A stretch of DNA of 32,031 nt. Source: Acidimicrobiaceae bacterium (GTDB lineage Bacteria; Actinomycetota; Acidimicrobiia; Acidimicrobiales; RAAP-2). Below the pieces are notes generated by a model. That model saw only the letters and a program-made list of their open reading frames with translations, had not been told where the DNA came from and made no database searches. Each line of letters begins with the position of its first letter. Within the stretch, counting starts at the first letter, position 1. The stretch is from the NCBI GenBank assembly GCA_027315045.1, contig DAHUZS010000125.1, positions 1 to 32,031 of the forward strand, read 5' to 3'. Below, piece after piece: positions 1-8,073 of this stretch. A program made the position numbers and the translations under genes.

Positions 1-348
1 GGCGTCGTGTTGATCCCGGCGTCGGGCGAGCCGGGCGTCGTGAGGAGCAGTCGCTGGTCTTGGTGCGAGCGGCGGCCCGAGGGGCCGGGAGGGGTGCGGC
101 GCAACCCGGGCGCACCGGACCCGGTCCCCCCGATGCCTGCCAGCGGACTCGTGGCTGGCCCGGGGCCACCTCGGCCCAGGCACCGAGCTCTCGGGGTGAA
201 GAAACCGGCTCTTCTCCGGTCCCATCTCGGCCATCTGGACCTCGGCCTTGTCCTCGACCCCCCCCGGGGGGGGATCGAGCACCAGAGGGTGATCGCCCCG
301 GCCAAAAGGGGCGACGGGCCGGCGGTCCCGGCTCACCGAGGCGATGGA
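1..348. other. Left edge, no convincing gene
   Basis: This stretch is very GC-rich and open in two plus-strand frames, but neither translation looks like a protein family I know and both are rich in Pro, Arg and Gly, as expected of chance frames. It lies directly upstream of a transposase relic and could be the eroded N-terminal part of the same element. I see no RNA gene or clear promoter. Confidence 0.4.
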
Positions 349-786
349 GGGCGCCCCCATCCGGGCGCCCAGCTCAGCCTGTTCGACACCGCGGCCGGCC
401 TCCGCCACACCTGCTTCATCGCCGACACCGAGTGAGAGAGCGCAGACGTCCTGGAATTGCGCCACCGTGGTCATGCCCGGGTAGTGGACCGGGTGCGCAA
501 CTGGAAGGACTGCGGGATCGCCAACCTCCACGTCGGGGGCTTCTTTCGCAACGAGGCCTGTATGGCGGTCAGCCTCGCGGGCCGCCTTCTCGCCTGGTCA
601 CAGCGCCTCGTCTTCGAAGGCGAACTCCCAAGGCCGGGCCCAAGACGATCCGTCACCGCGTGCTGCCCGTGGCCGCGTCGTTCGTCCGCCGTCACCGATG
701 CCTGGTGCTGCGTCTGGATGGGAGCTGGCCGTGGGGTGAGCGACCTCGCCACCGCCTTTGCCCGCCTACGAGCCGCGTTCCCATAG
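349..786 (+). pseudogene. IS1380-family transposase remnant (C-terminal part)
   Basis: The translation carries the C-terminal signature of IS1380-type DDE transposases: RPHPGAQLSLFDT, then ELRHRGHARVVDRVRNWKD, then a stretch like the usual 'FxxNxxWxxxxxLAxDLLAW'. The reading frame is broken. A TGA at 433-435 falls inside the conserved block. The frame moves near 625-640 (to KTIRHRVLPVAASFVRR) and again near 730 (to SDLATAFARLRAAFP, ending in TAG at 784-786). The N-terminal catalytic half is absent or unrecognisable. I did not find terminal inverted repeats. The family call rests on remembered motif order and the element is certainly not functional as read. Confidence 0.72.
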
Positions 787-1029
787 GCGCCGGTGGTCAG
801 GGCGCCCGACCCGACAAGCGCGAAGTTCCACATAGAGCGTGACAGCAGCGACGGAAACCACTAAGCCCTCGTCCACGCCCTGCACGGCCCGAGTGGGTCG
901 TCATCCCGAGCACGCTCATCCGATGTCCGTTCGGAAGTCAGTGCGAGGTCGAACGAATGATAGAGAGGCTGATGCTCGCTTCTCGCGAGACCAATCGCGA
1001 GTACCGACAGCGATCAAATCAGCAGTCTC

Positions 1030-1326
1030 TTAGCCACCGGCCATCGCCCCCACGATGTACAGCGGTTCTCGGCCCGAGACAACCGATGCCGGCAAAAGCT
1101 CATCGGGAGGGTGGTGGGAGAGGTCCTCCTCACAGGCGAAGAACCGGATGAAGGGTCGGCGTCGTTGCGTCGTCGGGTCTCGCAACGTCCCACGGAGCAC
1201 CGGGTATTCCTGCTCTAGTGCGTCGAGTACCCGTCGCTGGGTGACGGGGCCGTCGACCGCGACCTGGACCTGGCGTCCGGTTCCAGCCAGGGTGCGCAAA
1301 TGCTGCGGTAGGACGACCCGGATCAC
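1030..1326 (-). CDS. MoaD/ThiS-like ubiquitin-fold protein ending in Gly-Gly
   Basis: A 98-residue protein with the layout of the MoaD/ThiS sulfur-carrier family: an N-terminal beta strand ([15 protein letters not shown]), a middle helix region ([14 protein letters not shown]) and a C-terminal Gly-Gly directly before the TAA. In MoaD and ThiS that terminal glycine is adenylated and thiocarboxylated by an E1-like enzyme. It starts with GTG inside a GTGA overlap with the stop of the upstream propeller gene, so translation is probably coupled. No moeB/thiF-type E1 gene and no molybdopterin or thiamine gene lies nearby, so its role here is probably not classical cofactor synthesis. The protein is slightly longer than typical MoaD (about 80 residues). 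Confidence 0.85.
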   Translation of the reverse strand: MIRVVLPQHLRTLAGTGRQVQVAVDGPVTQRRVLDALEQEYPVLRGTLRDPTTQRRRPFIRFFACEEDLSHHPPDELLPASVVSGREPLYIVGAMAGG

Positions 1327-2438
1327 AAGAGAGTCTGAACCTCGACGGAGAGCACCCGCGGGAGATCGCGAACGATCGGCGCCCAGGTGTCTCCGGCGTC
1401 AGATGAGCCGTAGACCTGGCCGCCGGTGGTCCCGAAGTAGATGCCGCAATCGTCGAGCGAGTCGACGGCCATGGCGTCGCGCAGGACGTTGACATAGCAG
1501 TCGGCCTGGGGGAGACCAGTGCCGAGCGGCTCCCACTCCCCCCCGCCGGTCCTGCTCCGGTACACGCGCAACTTTCCTTCCGGCGGGTAGTGCTCCGAGT
1601 CGCTGGTGATCGGTACGACGTAGACGGTCTCCGGCTCGTGAGCGTGCAAGGCGATTGGAAACCCGAAGTCGCTCGGAAGGTCCCCGCTGATCTCCCGCCA
1701 CGTCCCGCCCCGGTCGTCGCTGCGCATCACGTCCCAGTGTTTCTGCATGAAGAGCACGTCTGGAAGATCCCGGTGCCGTGCGATCCGATGGACGCAGTGG
1801 CCCACTTCGGCACTGGCGTCGGGGATCCCCTCGGAGTGGAGTCCGTGATTCGCCGGGCTCCACGTCCGGCCGGCATCGTCGCTTCGGAAGACACCGGCCG
1901 CCGAGATCGCGACATGGAGCCGATCGGCGTCGGACGGATCGATCAGGATGGTGTGGACACACATGCCGCCTGCCCCGGGCTGCCAGTCCGGCCCGGAATC
2001 GTGGGTGCGCAGACCTGGTAACTCGCTCCAACTGGCGCCACCGTCTGTCGACCTGAACAGCGCGGCGTCCTCGGCCCCGGCGTACACGAAGTCGGGATCG
2101 GTGGCCGACGGCTCGAGGTGCCACACCCGGGCGAACTCCCATGGATGGGGAGTGCCGTCGTACCACTGGTGAGTGCCCGCTTGGCCGTCGTAGGAGAACT
2201 GGTTGCCCATCGGCCTCCAGGTGGCTCCGCCGTCGTCGGAGCGCTGGATCAACTGGCCGAACCACCCGGTCGACTGTGACGCGTACAGCCGCTCAGGGGC
2301 GGCCGGGCTGCCGTTCATGTGGTACACCTCCCAGCCCCCAAAGAGGGGCCCGGACACCTCCCAACGAGATCTCGAACCGTCGGCGGTCAGGATGAACCCG
2401 CCCTTTTGGGTCCCGACTAGCACTCGAACAGCAGTCAT
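1323..2438 (-). CDS. BNR/Asp-box beta-propeller (exo-sialidase-like) protein
   Basis: This 371-residue protein contains at least five Asp-box motifs of the S-x-D-x-G-x-T-W type: [36 protein letters not shown] and SSDAGDTW. They are spaced as in a sialidase-like or VPS10-like propeller. There is no signal peptide, so it is probably cytoplasmic. Hydrolase activity should not be assumed, because Asp boxes are structural and I did not identify the sialidase arginine triad. I chose the ATG at 2438 because GGAGGG lies just upstream and the protein begins with the strand TAVRVLVGT; the frame is open further upstream to 2609. The gene ends in a GTGA overlap with the MoaD-like gene, so the two products probably act together. 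Confidence 0.86.
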   Translation of the reverse strand: MTAVRVLVGTQKGGFILTADGSRSRWEVSGPLFGGWEVYHMNGSPAAPERLYASQSTGWFGQLIQRSDDGGATWRPMGNQFSYDGQAGTHQWYDGTPHPWEFARVWHLEPSATDPDFVYAGAEDAALFRSTDGGASWSELPGLRTHDSGPDWQPGAGGMCVHTILIDPSDADRLHVAISAAGVFRSDDAGRTWSPANHGLHSEGIPDASAEVGHCVHRIARHRDLPDVLFMQKHWDVMRSDDRGGTWREISGDLPSDFGFPIALHAHEPETVYVVPITSDSEHYPPEGKLRVYRSRTGGGEWEPLGTGLPQADCYVNVLRDAMAVDSLDDCGIYFGTTGGQVYGSSDAGDTWAPIVRDLPRVLSVEVQTLL

Positions 2439-2740
2439 CGTCCCTCCGTCCCGAGCCGATCGTGGCTCTAGCGTCGCTCGGTTCTGACGGCCCCGCCACC
2501 GCGAACTCATCGGTGGTTCCTCCCGCGGTCCCTCCCCCGACCGGTTGGCGGCCGGCCGCTCGCCGGGTCGCCATCTTGCGCCCTCATCCTGAGACGTGGG
2601 CGGGCGCACGAGGAGCGGATCGCGTATCGGCTAGCCGGGCACCCACAGCGCGGTCGACACCCATGAGCCCTCATGATTTTTGGGGGGAGCGTGACTACAA
2701 CATGTTCACAAGTATGCAAATCGATGAAGGAAGGCACCCG
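2439..2740. other. Intergenic region upstream of two divergent genes
   Basis: About 300 bases between the propeller gene start and the small membrane protein at 2741. It has no convincing gene. The last 60 bases (2676-2740) are clearly AT-richer than the surroundings (TGATTTTTTGG, ACAACATGTTCACAAG) and probably hold the promoter of the rightward gene. I cannot define -35/-10 elements with confidence. Confidence 0.45.
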
Positions 2741-2992
2741 ATGACCGTGCTCCTCGAGGCGGTGGTTTCGCTCCTAGTCGCGGGACTCCTCTTTTTCAGT
2801 GGATTGGAAATGGTCGTCGGGTTGATTTGCGGGTTCTTCGGTGAACACATCGAGCGGTGCACGGAGTGCGATCGCCTGAGTCTGACGGTGGATGGCGGGG
2901 TGCAACCCGCCGGGTTTTTGCCCAGCGCACAGGAGCACCTGGCGCACCTCGCCCGGGCCGTCGCGCACGACGTCCGACTTCGCCACCCCTGA
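2741..2992 (+). CDS. Small single-pass membrane protein, unknown function
   Basis: An 83-residue protein. Residues about 2-32 form one strongly hydrophobic segment (VVSLLVAGLLFFSGLEMVV). A soluble tail follows with a CxxC pair (ERCTECDR) and a His-rich stretch (EHLAHLARAVAHDVRLRH). CxxC and His could bind a metal, but that is inference. I chose the ATG at 2741 because AAGGAAGG precedes it at good spacing; an in-frame ATG at 2702 would add 13 residues. I recall similar small membrane proteins in actinobacteria annotated only as hypothetical. It is convergent with the next small membrane gene, with 32 bases between their stops. Confidence 0.62.
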   Translation: MTVLLEAVVSLLVAGLLFFSGLEMVVGLICGFFGEHIERCTECDRLSLTVDGGVQPAGFLPSAQEHLAHLARAVAHDVRLRHP

Positions 2993-3024
2993 TTTAACCG
3001 GTGCACGCCGTCGTGGCGGCCGGC

Positions 3025-3225
3025 TCAGGAGCGCCGTTTGCGGGTCGTCGCCCCGATCGCCGGGGCGACGACGAGCCACAGACCGATGGTGACAACCATC
3101 GACGTGAGATAGCCGAACGGCCGCACACCCGTGTCCAAGGTGGTCGCTCCGGCAAAGAGCATGAGTAGCCACGAGCTGATGAAAAACAGGCCTCCGGCAG
3201 CCGGGAGCCTCGTATAGGTCCTCAT
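3025..3225 (-). CDS. Small two-helix membrane protein, unknown function
   Basis: A 66-residue protein with two hydrophobic helices, about residues 11-27 (GLFFISSWLLMLFAGAT) and 41-58 (SMVVTIGLWLVVAPAIG), and a basic tail (TTRKRRS) that suggests a cytoplasmic C-terminus. A perfect AAGGAGG lies six bases upstream of the ATG at 3225, which makes it a credible gene despite its size. I do not recognise a family. Confidence 0.68.
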   Translation of the reverse strand: MRTYTRLPAAGGLFFISSWLLMLFAGATTLDTGVRPFGYLTSMVVTIGLWLVVAPAIGATTRKRRS

Positions 3226-3440
3226 CGGTCCTCCTTCGATCCATACCGTCTTGAGGACAAATCCTTCTCGGGTCTGCGCCTCGCCGGCGTGGACGGACTG
3301 TTCGTCGAAGTTCGCCCGGTTCCCGTGTCCAGCAGGCGCGGAGCTCGCGATGACCGGCCACTGGGTCCGGGTCCTGCTGCTTGCGCGCCGGGTCCAGGCC
3401 GTCGATGATCGACACGATCAACCCGTCGAAGGGAGGTGGG

Positions 3441-3665
3441 GTGTTCGAGCGCTTCGATCTCCCGGTCCGGTGCAAAGACGGTCATCTGTTCACCACGATC
3501 TGGGTACCGATGGCATCACTGAAAGCTCTACGACTAGGCGCCAGCCGCTTTCAACGCTGCCCCGTCGGCCGGCACTGGACCACGGTGGTGCCTCTGGATC
3601 CCGAGACGGCGAGTCCGTCGGAACTCCAAGAGGCGGCAGCGGTCCACGACGCGCGCATCCCCTGA
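3441..3665 (+). CDS. Small conserved actinobacterial protein, unknown function
   Basis: A 74-residue soluble protein. The core reads RCKDGHLFTTIWVP, then LKALRLG, then RFQRCPVGRHW, a pattern I remember from uncharacterised actinobacterial proteins. The two cysteines sit in a CxDGH and a CPVGxHW context, like a degenerate zinc ribbon, but only one Cys per half is visible. I chose the GTG at 3441 because AAGGGAGG lies just upstream. The frame is open back to an ATG at 3381, which lacks a comparable ribosome binding site. It is convergent with the acyl-CoA dehydrogenase, 11 bases away. Confidence 0.7.
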   Translation: MFERFDLPVRCKDGHLFTTIWVPMASLKALRLGASRFQRCPVGRHWTTVVPLDPETASPSELQEAAAVHDARIP

Positions 3666-3676
3666 GGGCGATCGGC

Positions 3677-4924
3677 TTAGTTTCCAAAGTCCCATCCGGA
3701 TCCACCGTCGAAGCGGGCCAACACGTTCTTGGCGATGAGGATCCGGTGGACCTCGTCCGGGCCGTCGGCCAGTCTGAGGGTCCGAGCACCCTGGAACATG
3801 GCGTAGAGCGGCAAATCGCCCGATACTCCCGCCGCCCCCCAGACCTGGATCGCGCGGTCGACCACCCGCATGTACGCGTTGGGGACGAAGACCTTGATGG
3901 CCGATATGTCGGTCCTCGCGTCCTGGTCGCTTGCCATCCTCTCGGCACAGTGGATGGTCATGAGACGGGACGCCTGGATGTCCATGTAGGAGTCGGCGAT
4001 GAATCCCTGTACGAACTGCTTGGTTCGCAACAGGCCTCCGTGGACCTCCCGATCACGTGACCGCTCCACCATGAGGTCGAATGCCCGCCACATCTGGCCG
4101 ATCGAGTTCATGCAGTGGTAAACGCGCCCGGCGCCCAGCCGGTCCTGGGCCGCCTGATGACCACTGCCCCGCGCACCGAGCTGGTTCTCGATCGGGACCC
4201 TGACGTCCTCGTAGACGATTTCGCAATGATCGCTCTCGTTTCCCCAGACATTGATACCCCGAAGGATGTGGACGCCCGGGGTGTCACGAGGGACGATGAT
4301 CTGGGTCATCGCGCCGTTGCCGCCCCCGACGTTGTCGGGGTCCTCGGTGCGGCACATGACGATGAAGAAGTCGGCCCGCTTCCCATTCGATGTGAACCAC
4401 TTGTGGCCGTTGATGATCCACTCCTCACCGTCCCGCCGAGCGGTCGTCCGCAGCGACCGGGGGTCTGAACCCGGCGCATCCGGTTCGGTCATGGAGAACC
4501 CGGACTGAAGCTTCCCTTCGATGAGAGGTATGAGCCACTTGCGCTTTTGCTCCTCGGTGGCGTACTTGACTAGCAGGGTCTGGTTGCCCGAGTTCGGTGC
4601 GACCACCCCGAAGAGCGCCGCCCCGCCCACTGCGTAGGCCAGCACTTCGTTCATGTAGGCAAGTTCCAGAAAGTCAAGGCCGGCGCCCCCGTACTCTTGT
4701 GGCAGGTGCGGCGCCCACAGGCCCGCTTGCCTCACCTTGGTCTCGATGTCTCGACGGGCCTCTTGGCTCGCCTCGAGATCGGATTCGGTGACACTCCGGT
4801 TCGTTCGGGACGCCCAGAGCAGGTTCTCGTTGGGCAGGATCTCCTTGTTGACGATGTCCGCGGTCAATGCCCGGATCTCATTGATCCGTTCCGAGGCCGT
4901 GGGGATCGGTTGCACGTTCATCAT
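3677..4924 (-). CDS. Acyl-CoA dehydrogenase (ACAD10/11-like)
   Basis: A 415-residue flavoprotein of the usual acyl-CoA dehydrogenase length. It has the N-terminal helical domain (GLWAPHLPQEYGGAGLDFLE), the FAD-binding beta domain with SGFSMTEPDAPGSDP and INGHKWFTSNG, and a C-terminal domain with GAAGVSGDLPLYAMFQGAR and LRLADGPDEVHR. The 'APHLPxEYGG' and 'LADGPDEVH' forms are typical of the ACAD10/11 clade, whose members act on acyl-CoAs including 4-hydroxyacyl derivatives. The substrate cannot be fixed from sequence. I chose the first ATG of an ATG-ATG pair at 4924, with AGAGGAG upstream. The same frame stays open to 5296, and another ATG with GGAGG near 5119 would add about 65 residues of unfamiliar sequence. 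Confidence 0.9.
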   Translation of the reverse strand: MMNVQPIPTASERINEIRALTADIVNKEILPNENLLWASRTNRSVTESDLEASQEARRDIETKVRQAGLWAPHLPQEYGGAGLDFLELAYMNEVLAYAVGGAALFGVVAPNSGNQTLLVKYATEEQKRKWLIPLIEGKLQSGFSMTEPDAPGSDPRSLRTTARRDGEEWIINGHKWFTSNGKRADFFIVMCRTEDPDNVGGGNGAMTQIIVPRDTPGVHILRGINVWGNESDHCEIVYEDVRVPIENQLGARGSGHQAAQDRLGAGRVYHCMNSIGQMWRAFDLMVERSRDREVHGGLLRTKQFVQGFIADSYMDIQASRLMTIHCAERMASDQDARTDISAIKVFVPNAYMRVVDRAIQVWGAAGVSGDLPLYAMFQGARTLRLADGPDEVHRILIAKNVLARFDGGSGWDFGN

Positions 4925-5329
4925 GGCGGGCTCCTCTAACCGGTCGCGAAGCATCGACCAGATCCGAGCCTGACCCGAATCGGGACCCGCCGCCAGGGGC
5001 AAAGGTCCCCTCACGGCGTTTTCGCAGGTGGCTCCACCCGTCGTGCGTGACTTTTGGGGTTCTTCCGCTTTCAGTGGGGACACGTCGAGGTGATCCGCGG
5101 CGCCTGGATCGTCCTCGGCCATCTCACGCCTCCGGCTACTGCTCCATCTGATCGGACACACACAGGAGTGCAATGGAAGACTGTCCGCACTCCGCGAATC
5201 AGGAGCCGTCACCCACGCTTGATCGCGTAGAGATTCCCTAACGTTTGTCAACCTTTGGAGCCGGTGCGAAGGCGCGACGCGCCATCCGATGGTCACTTCG
5301 GTCGAAGTCGTTGAGGATCGGCTAGCGGG
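4925..5329. other. Intergenic region between dehydrogenase start and IS110 relic
   Basis: About 400 bases. The minus strand is open in frame with the dehydrogenase but gives no known domain. The far end (from about 5330) merges into a transposase remnant, so part of this stretch may be eroded insertion-sequence flank. I see no RNA gene. The dehydrogenase promoter must lie here, but no clear -10/-35 pair stands out. Confidence 0.4.
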
Positions 5330-5955
5330 TGAGCCGCCCGCGTTGCGTCACGGCAGACCGCACGTGTGAACGGCATCGCACGTCGGCAGAGACCGCGTCG
5401 GTTGCTGCCAGCCTGGCGCCTTCGGTCGCGTGACGCGAGTGCCGTCCATTTCGCGCAGTTCGTAGAGCGAATCGGGCGTGAAGGTCGACCAGGTAATGGC
5501 CAAGCATACGGGTAACTGTACAGTTCGCCTTCGTGTGGCAGTGGCCTCGCTCGACCATGACGCGTAGTAGAACTCCGCCAGCTGGGGTCACGGGTCCGGG
5601 CTACGTTCGCCGCTTGATAGAAGGCGAGACGGAGCGCCGGTGGGCCCCCTTGGTGATCCCTCGGGAAGGTGACGTCATCTGCCCGCTCGACCAGTTGGAG
5701 GGGTTGAGTCCGACGCCCGTGTCTCCTTGGCCGAGAGTGAGTGGGTGGCAGTGCACATGAACGCCCGGACCGTCGGCGCGGTCTTGGGTCCCATGCCCGG
5801 GACCGACAGCGAGAGCGGGTCGTCGCCATAGGTCCCTTGCCAACGGCGCTGGGACTCGACGGTTGCCCCCTCGACGCGCTCTTCCGCGGCCACCAGGTCG
5901 GCGACGAGTTCGCCCACCTCCCACACCAAGGCCTCGAAGGGGGAGCGAGCGGTGC
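5330..5955 (-). pseudogene. IS110-family transposase remnant (C-terminal domain)
   Basis: Read right to left across changing frames, the translation follows the C-terminal part of IS110/IS1111 transposases: SPFEALVWEVGELVADL, VPGMGPKTAPTVRAF (the helix-hairpin-helix-like 'PGxGPxTA' motif), GLNPSNWSSGQM, PPALRLAFYQAANVARTRDP, MVERGHCHTKANC. Each block sits in a different minus-strand frame, so there are at least three frameshifts, near 5725, 5640 and 5580. The N-terminal RuvC-like DEDD half is missing. The fragment abuts the stop codon of the polymerase-domain gene within about 20 bases. It is a dead remnant of an element about 1.2-1.5 kb long when intact. Confidence 0.8.
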
Positions 5956-5973
5956 GTGGGCCGGGGGAACGAC

Positions 5974-7005
5974 CTACCGGGCCTGGCCGTCCTGGTGCTT
6001 TTTGGCCCGCGACGGCGCCACCCGGGGCGCTTCGCCGGGCATCTTTGGATAGACGGGAGGCCAGGGGGCATCGGGCAGCCCGGTGGCGAGATCCCGCTCG
6101 TGCAGCGCGAGAAGAGGGCCCAGCGACTGCTCTGGCTCGTCGGCCCACGGATCGCCGCTGGCTTCGAGCAGGGCCGGAACGTTGGCAAGGTTGAGCGCGT
6201 CGGGGTCGATGGTCTCCAGGTCATCCCATTCGAAGGGGGTCGAAACCTGACCGCCGGGGCGGGCTCGCACCGACCAGGCGCCGAAGATCGTCTTGTGTGG
6301 GGCGTTCTGGTTGAAATCGATGAAGACCCGGGCACCCCGCTCCTCCTTCCACCAGGCGGCGGTGATGAGGTCGGGTCGCCGGCGCTCGAGCTCGCGGGCC
6401 ACGGCCACCGCTCCAGCCCGCACCTCGTAGGAGGTCCAGCGGGGCTCGAGGCGAGCGAAGACGTGGATACCCCGGTTCCCGGTCGTCTTGGGTAGCGCGA
6501 CGACCCCGAGCTCGCCGAGCAGGTGTCGCGTCTCGGATGCTGCCTCCTGGACCATCCCGAAACTCACCCCGGGAGAGGGGTCGAGATCGATCCGAAGCTG
6601 GTCCGCGTGCTCGAGATCGTCGGCCCGGGACGGCCAGACATGGAAGCCCAGGCAGGCGAGATTGACCGCCCAGAGGGCGTGGGCGAGGTCGGCGATCACG
6701 AGTGCCCGCGAAGTCGTGCCGTTCGGCGTCGCGACGACCGCGGTCTGCAACCATCCCGGGCGCCTCTCGGGTACCCGCTTCTGGAAGAACGACGAGCCCG
6801 TCGCCCCGTTCGGAAATCGCTGGAGGAGGACCGGCCGTCCGCCCATGGCCCGCAGCAGAGGCACCTCGACCGCCTGGTAGTAGCGGACGAGGTCTGTCTT
6901 GGTCTCGCCCCGCTCCGAGAAGAGGACCTTGTCGGGGCTGGTAATCCGAACCTCGTGCCCCGACGCCATCACGACCACGGCGTCAGGGTCGGGCTTAACC
7001 GGCAT
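5974..7005 (-). CDS. Stand-alone LigD-type DNA polymerase/primase domain protein
   Basis: A 343-residue archaeo-eukaryotic primase-superfamily protein of the LigD polymerase (PolDom) kind. Visible features are the entry region VRITSPDKVLFSE, the catalytic DLD at residues 140-142 (RIDLDPSPG), the phosphate-binding TTGNRGIHVF at about 174-183, and the third carboxylate in VFIDFNQN (D230). These positions match closely the catalytic aspartates of mycobacterial LigD-Pol. In bacterial end joining this domain adds nucleotides, often ribonucleotides, at double-strand breaks. No ligase or nuclease domain is fused and no ku gene is in the window, so partners must be encoded elsewhere. Start: ATG at 7005, divergent from the PAC2 gene. 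Confidence 0.92.
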   Translation of the reverse strand: MPVKPDPDAVVVMASGHEVRITSPDKVLFSERGETKTDLVRYYQAVEVPLLRAMGGRPVLLQRFPNGATGSSFFQKRVPERRPGWLQTAVVATPNGTTSRALVIADLAHALWAVNLACLGFHVWPSRADDLEHADQLRIDLDPSPGVSFGMVQEAASETRHLLGELGVVALPKTTGNRGIHVFARLEPRWTSYEVRAGAVAVARELERRRPDLITAAWWKEERGARVFIDFNQNAPHKTIFGAWSVRARPGGQVSTPFEWDDLETIDPDALNLANVPALLEASGDPWADEPEQSLGPLLALHERDLATGLPDAPWPPVYPKMPGEAPRVAPSRAKKHQDGQAR

Positions 7006-7146
7006 GGGGCCCGACTGTAGGGCCGGGTGCGTCCGATCCTGCTTCCAATCTGCTCAAAGGTTCCGACGGGGATCTTTGCCGGCGACACCCGGCACCACCA
7101 GGGGTCCCGCGGCGGTCGGTCCGAGCGCGGCTGCCATGGCGCTACC

Positions 7147-8010
7147 GTGCACGAGGTGGACGTGCTTCAGTGGCAAAGTCGACCCTCACTCGACCGCCCG
7201 GTGATGCTCGCGGCGTTCGAGGGGTGGACGGACGCCGGCGGCGCGGCGTCGAGCGCGGCGAGCTACCTGGCCGAACAGTGGCATGCCGAGCTGTTCGCCA
7301 CCATCGACGCCGAGGAGTTCTACGACTTCACCTCGCAGCGCCCGCAGGTTCGGCTGGATACGAACAATCGGCGCGAGATCGCATGGCCGCAGAACCGGTT
7401 CTTTGCCGCCCACTCGGAGGTCGGGCGCGACGTGGTCCTGCTCATCGGCGTCGAGCCCCATCTGCGTTGGCGGGCCTTCAGCTCTGCGGTGACCAGCGTT
7501 GCTGAGACGCTTGGGGTCAAAGCGGTGTTCACGCTCGGGGCGATGCTCACCGATGTGCCCCACACGAGGGCGACACCGGTGCGCGGCTCGAGCGTCGACG
7601 CCGGCCTCGCAGATCGCTTCGGGTTGTCCCGCCCGCGGTACCAGGGGCCGACCGGGATCGTGGGAGTGCTCCAGGACGCCTTCGCCAAGGTCGAGATCCC
7701 GGTCGCATCGCTCATGGCCCAGGTGCCCCATTACGTTCCGAGCACTCCCTCGCCGAAGGCGGCTTTGGCTCTCGTCCAGCGGATCTGCGGGGTGCTCGAG
7801 ACCCCGATTGGGACCGCGAGCCTCGAACGTGCCTCCAGCCGCTACGAGCGGGAGGTGAGCGAGGTCGTCGCAGCCGACGACGACATCGCCGGATACGTTC
7901 GCCAGCTGGAGCGACGGGCCGAAGGGGAGTCGCTTGACGAGCTGGTGAGCGGGGACGACCTTGCCGAGGAGCTTGAGCGGTTCCTCCGGGAGCAGGGCGG
8001 CTCATCGTGA
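7147..8010 (+). CDS. PAC2 family protein
   Basis: About 287 residues. The start region RPVMLAAFEGWTDAGGAAS is the hallmark of the PAC2 family, related to eukaryotic proteasome assembly chaperones. It is followed by the conserved EEFYDFTSQRP block, IGVEPHLRW, LGAMLTDVPHTRATPV and VPHYVPSTPSPKAALAL. The C-terminus is acidic and helical (DDLAEELERFLRE). Actinobacteria with proteasomes usually carry such proteins, but the function is not settled. I chose GTG at 7147 to begin shortly before the conserved core. A GTG at 7162 preceded by GAGGTGG is an alternative, and the frame is open back to 7027. It is divergent from the polymerase-domain gene across about 140 bases. Confidence 0.88.
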   Translation: MHEVDVLQWQSRPSLDRPVMLAAFEGWTDAGGAASSAASYLAEQWHAELFATIDAEEFYDFTSQRPQVRLDTNNRREIAWPQNRFFAAHSEVGRDVVLLIGVEPHLRWRAFSSAVTSVAETLGVKAVFTLGAMLTDVPHTRATPVRGSSVDAGLADRFGLSRPRYQGPTGIVGVLQDAFAKVEIPVASLMAQVPHYVPSTPSPKAALALVQRICGVLETPIGTASLERASSRYEREVSEVVAADDDIAGYVRQLERRAEGESLDELVSGDDLAEELERFLREQGGSS

Positions 8011-8073
8011 CGCCCGCATCCGCCCGCCGTTCCTAGCGCCACGCCCGCACCCCGCTTACGCCGGCTTTTCGCC

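Noticed and set aside
60-842. Long plus-strand frame across the left edge
   Set aside because: The N-terminal part is Pro/Arg/Gly-rich with no family resemblance; only the part near 640-735 matches a transposase, and that belongs to the broken relic in another frame.
1055-1492. Plus-strand frame across the MoaD-like gene
   Set aside because: Arg/Ser/Thr-rich shadow with no match; the minus-strand protein has clear family features.
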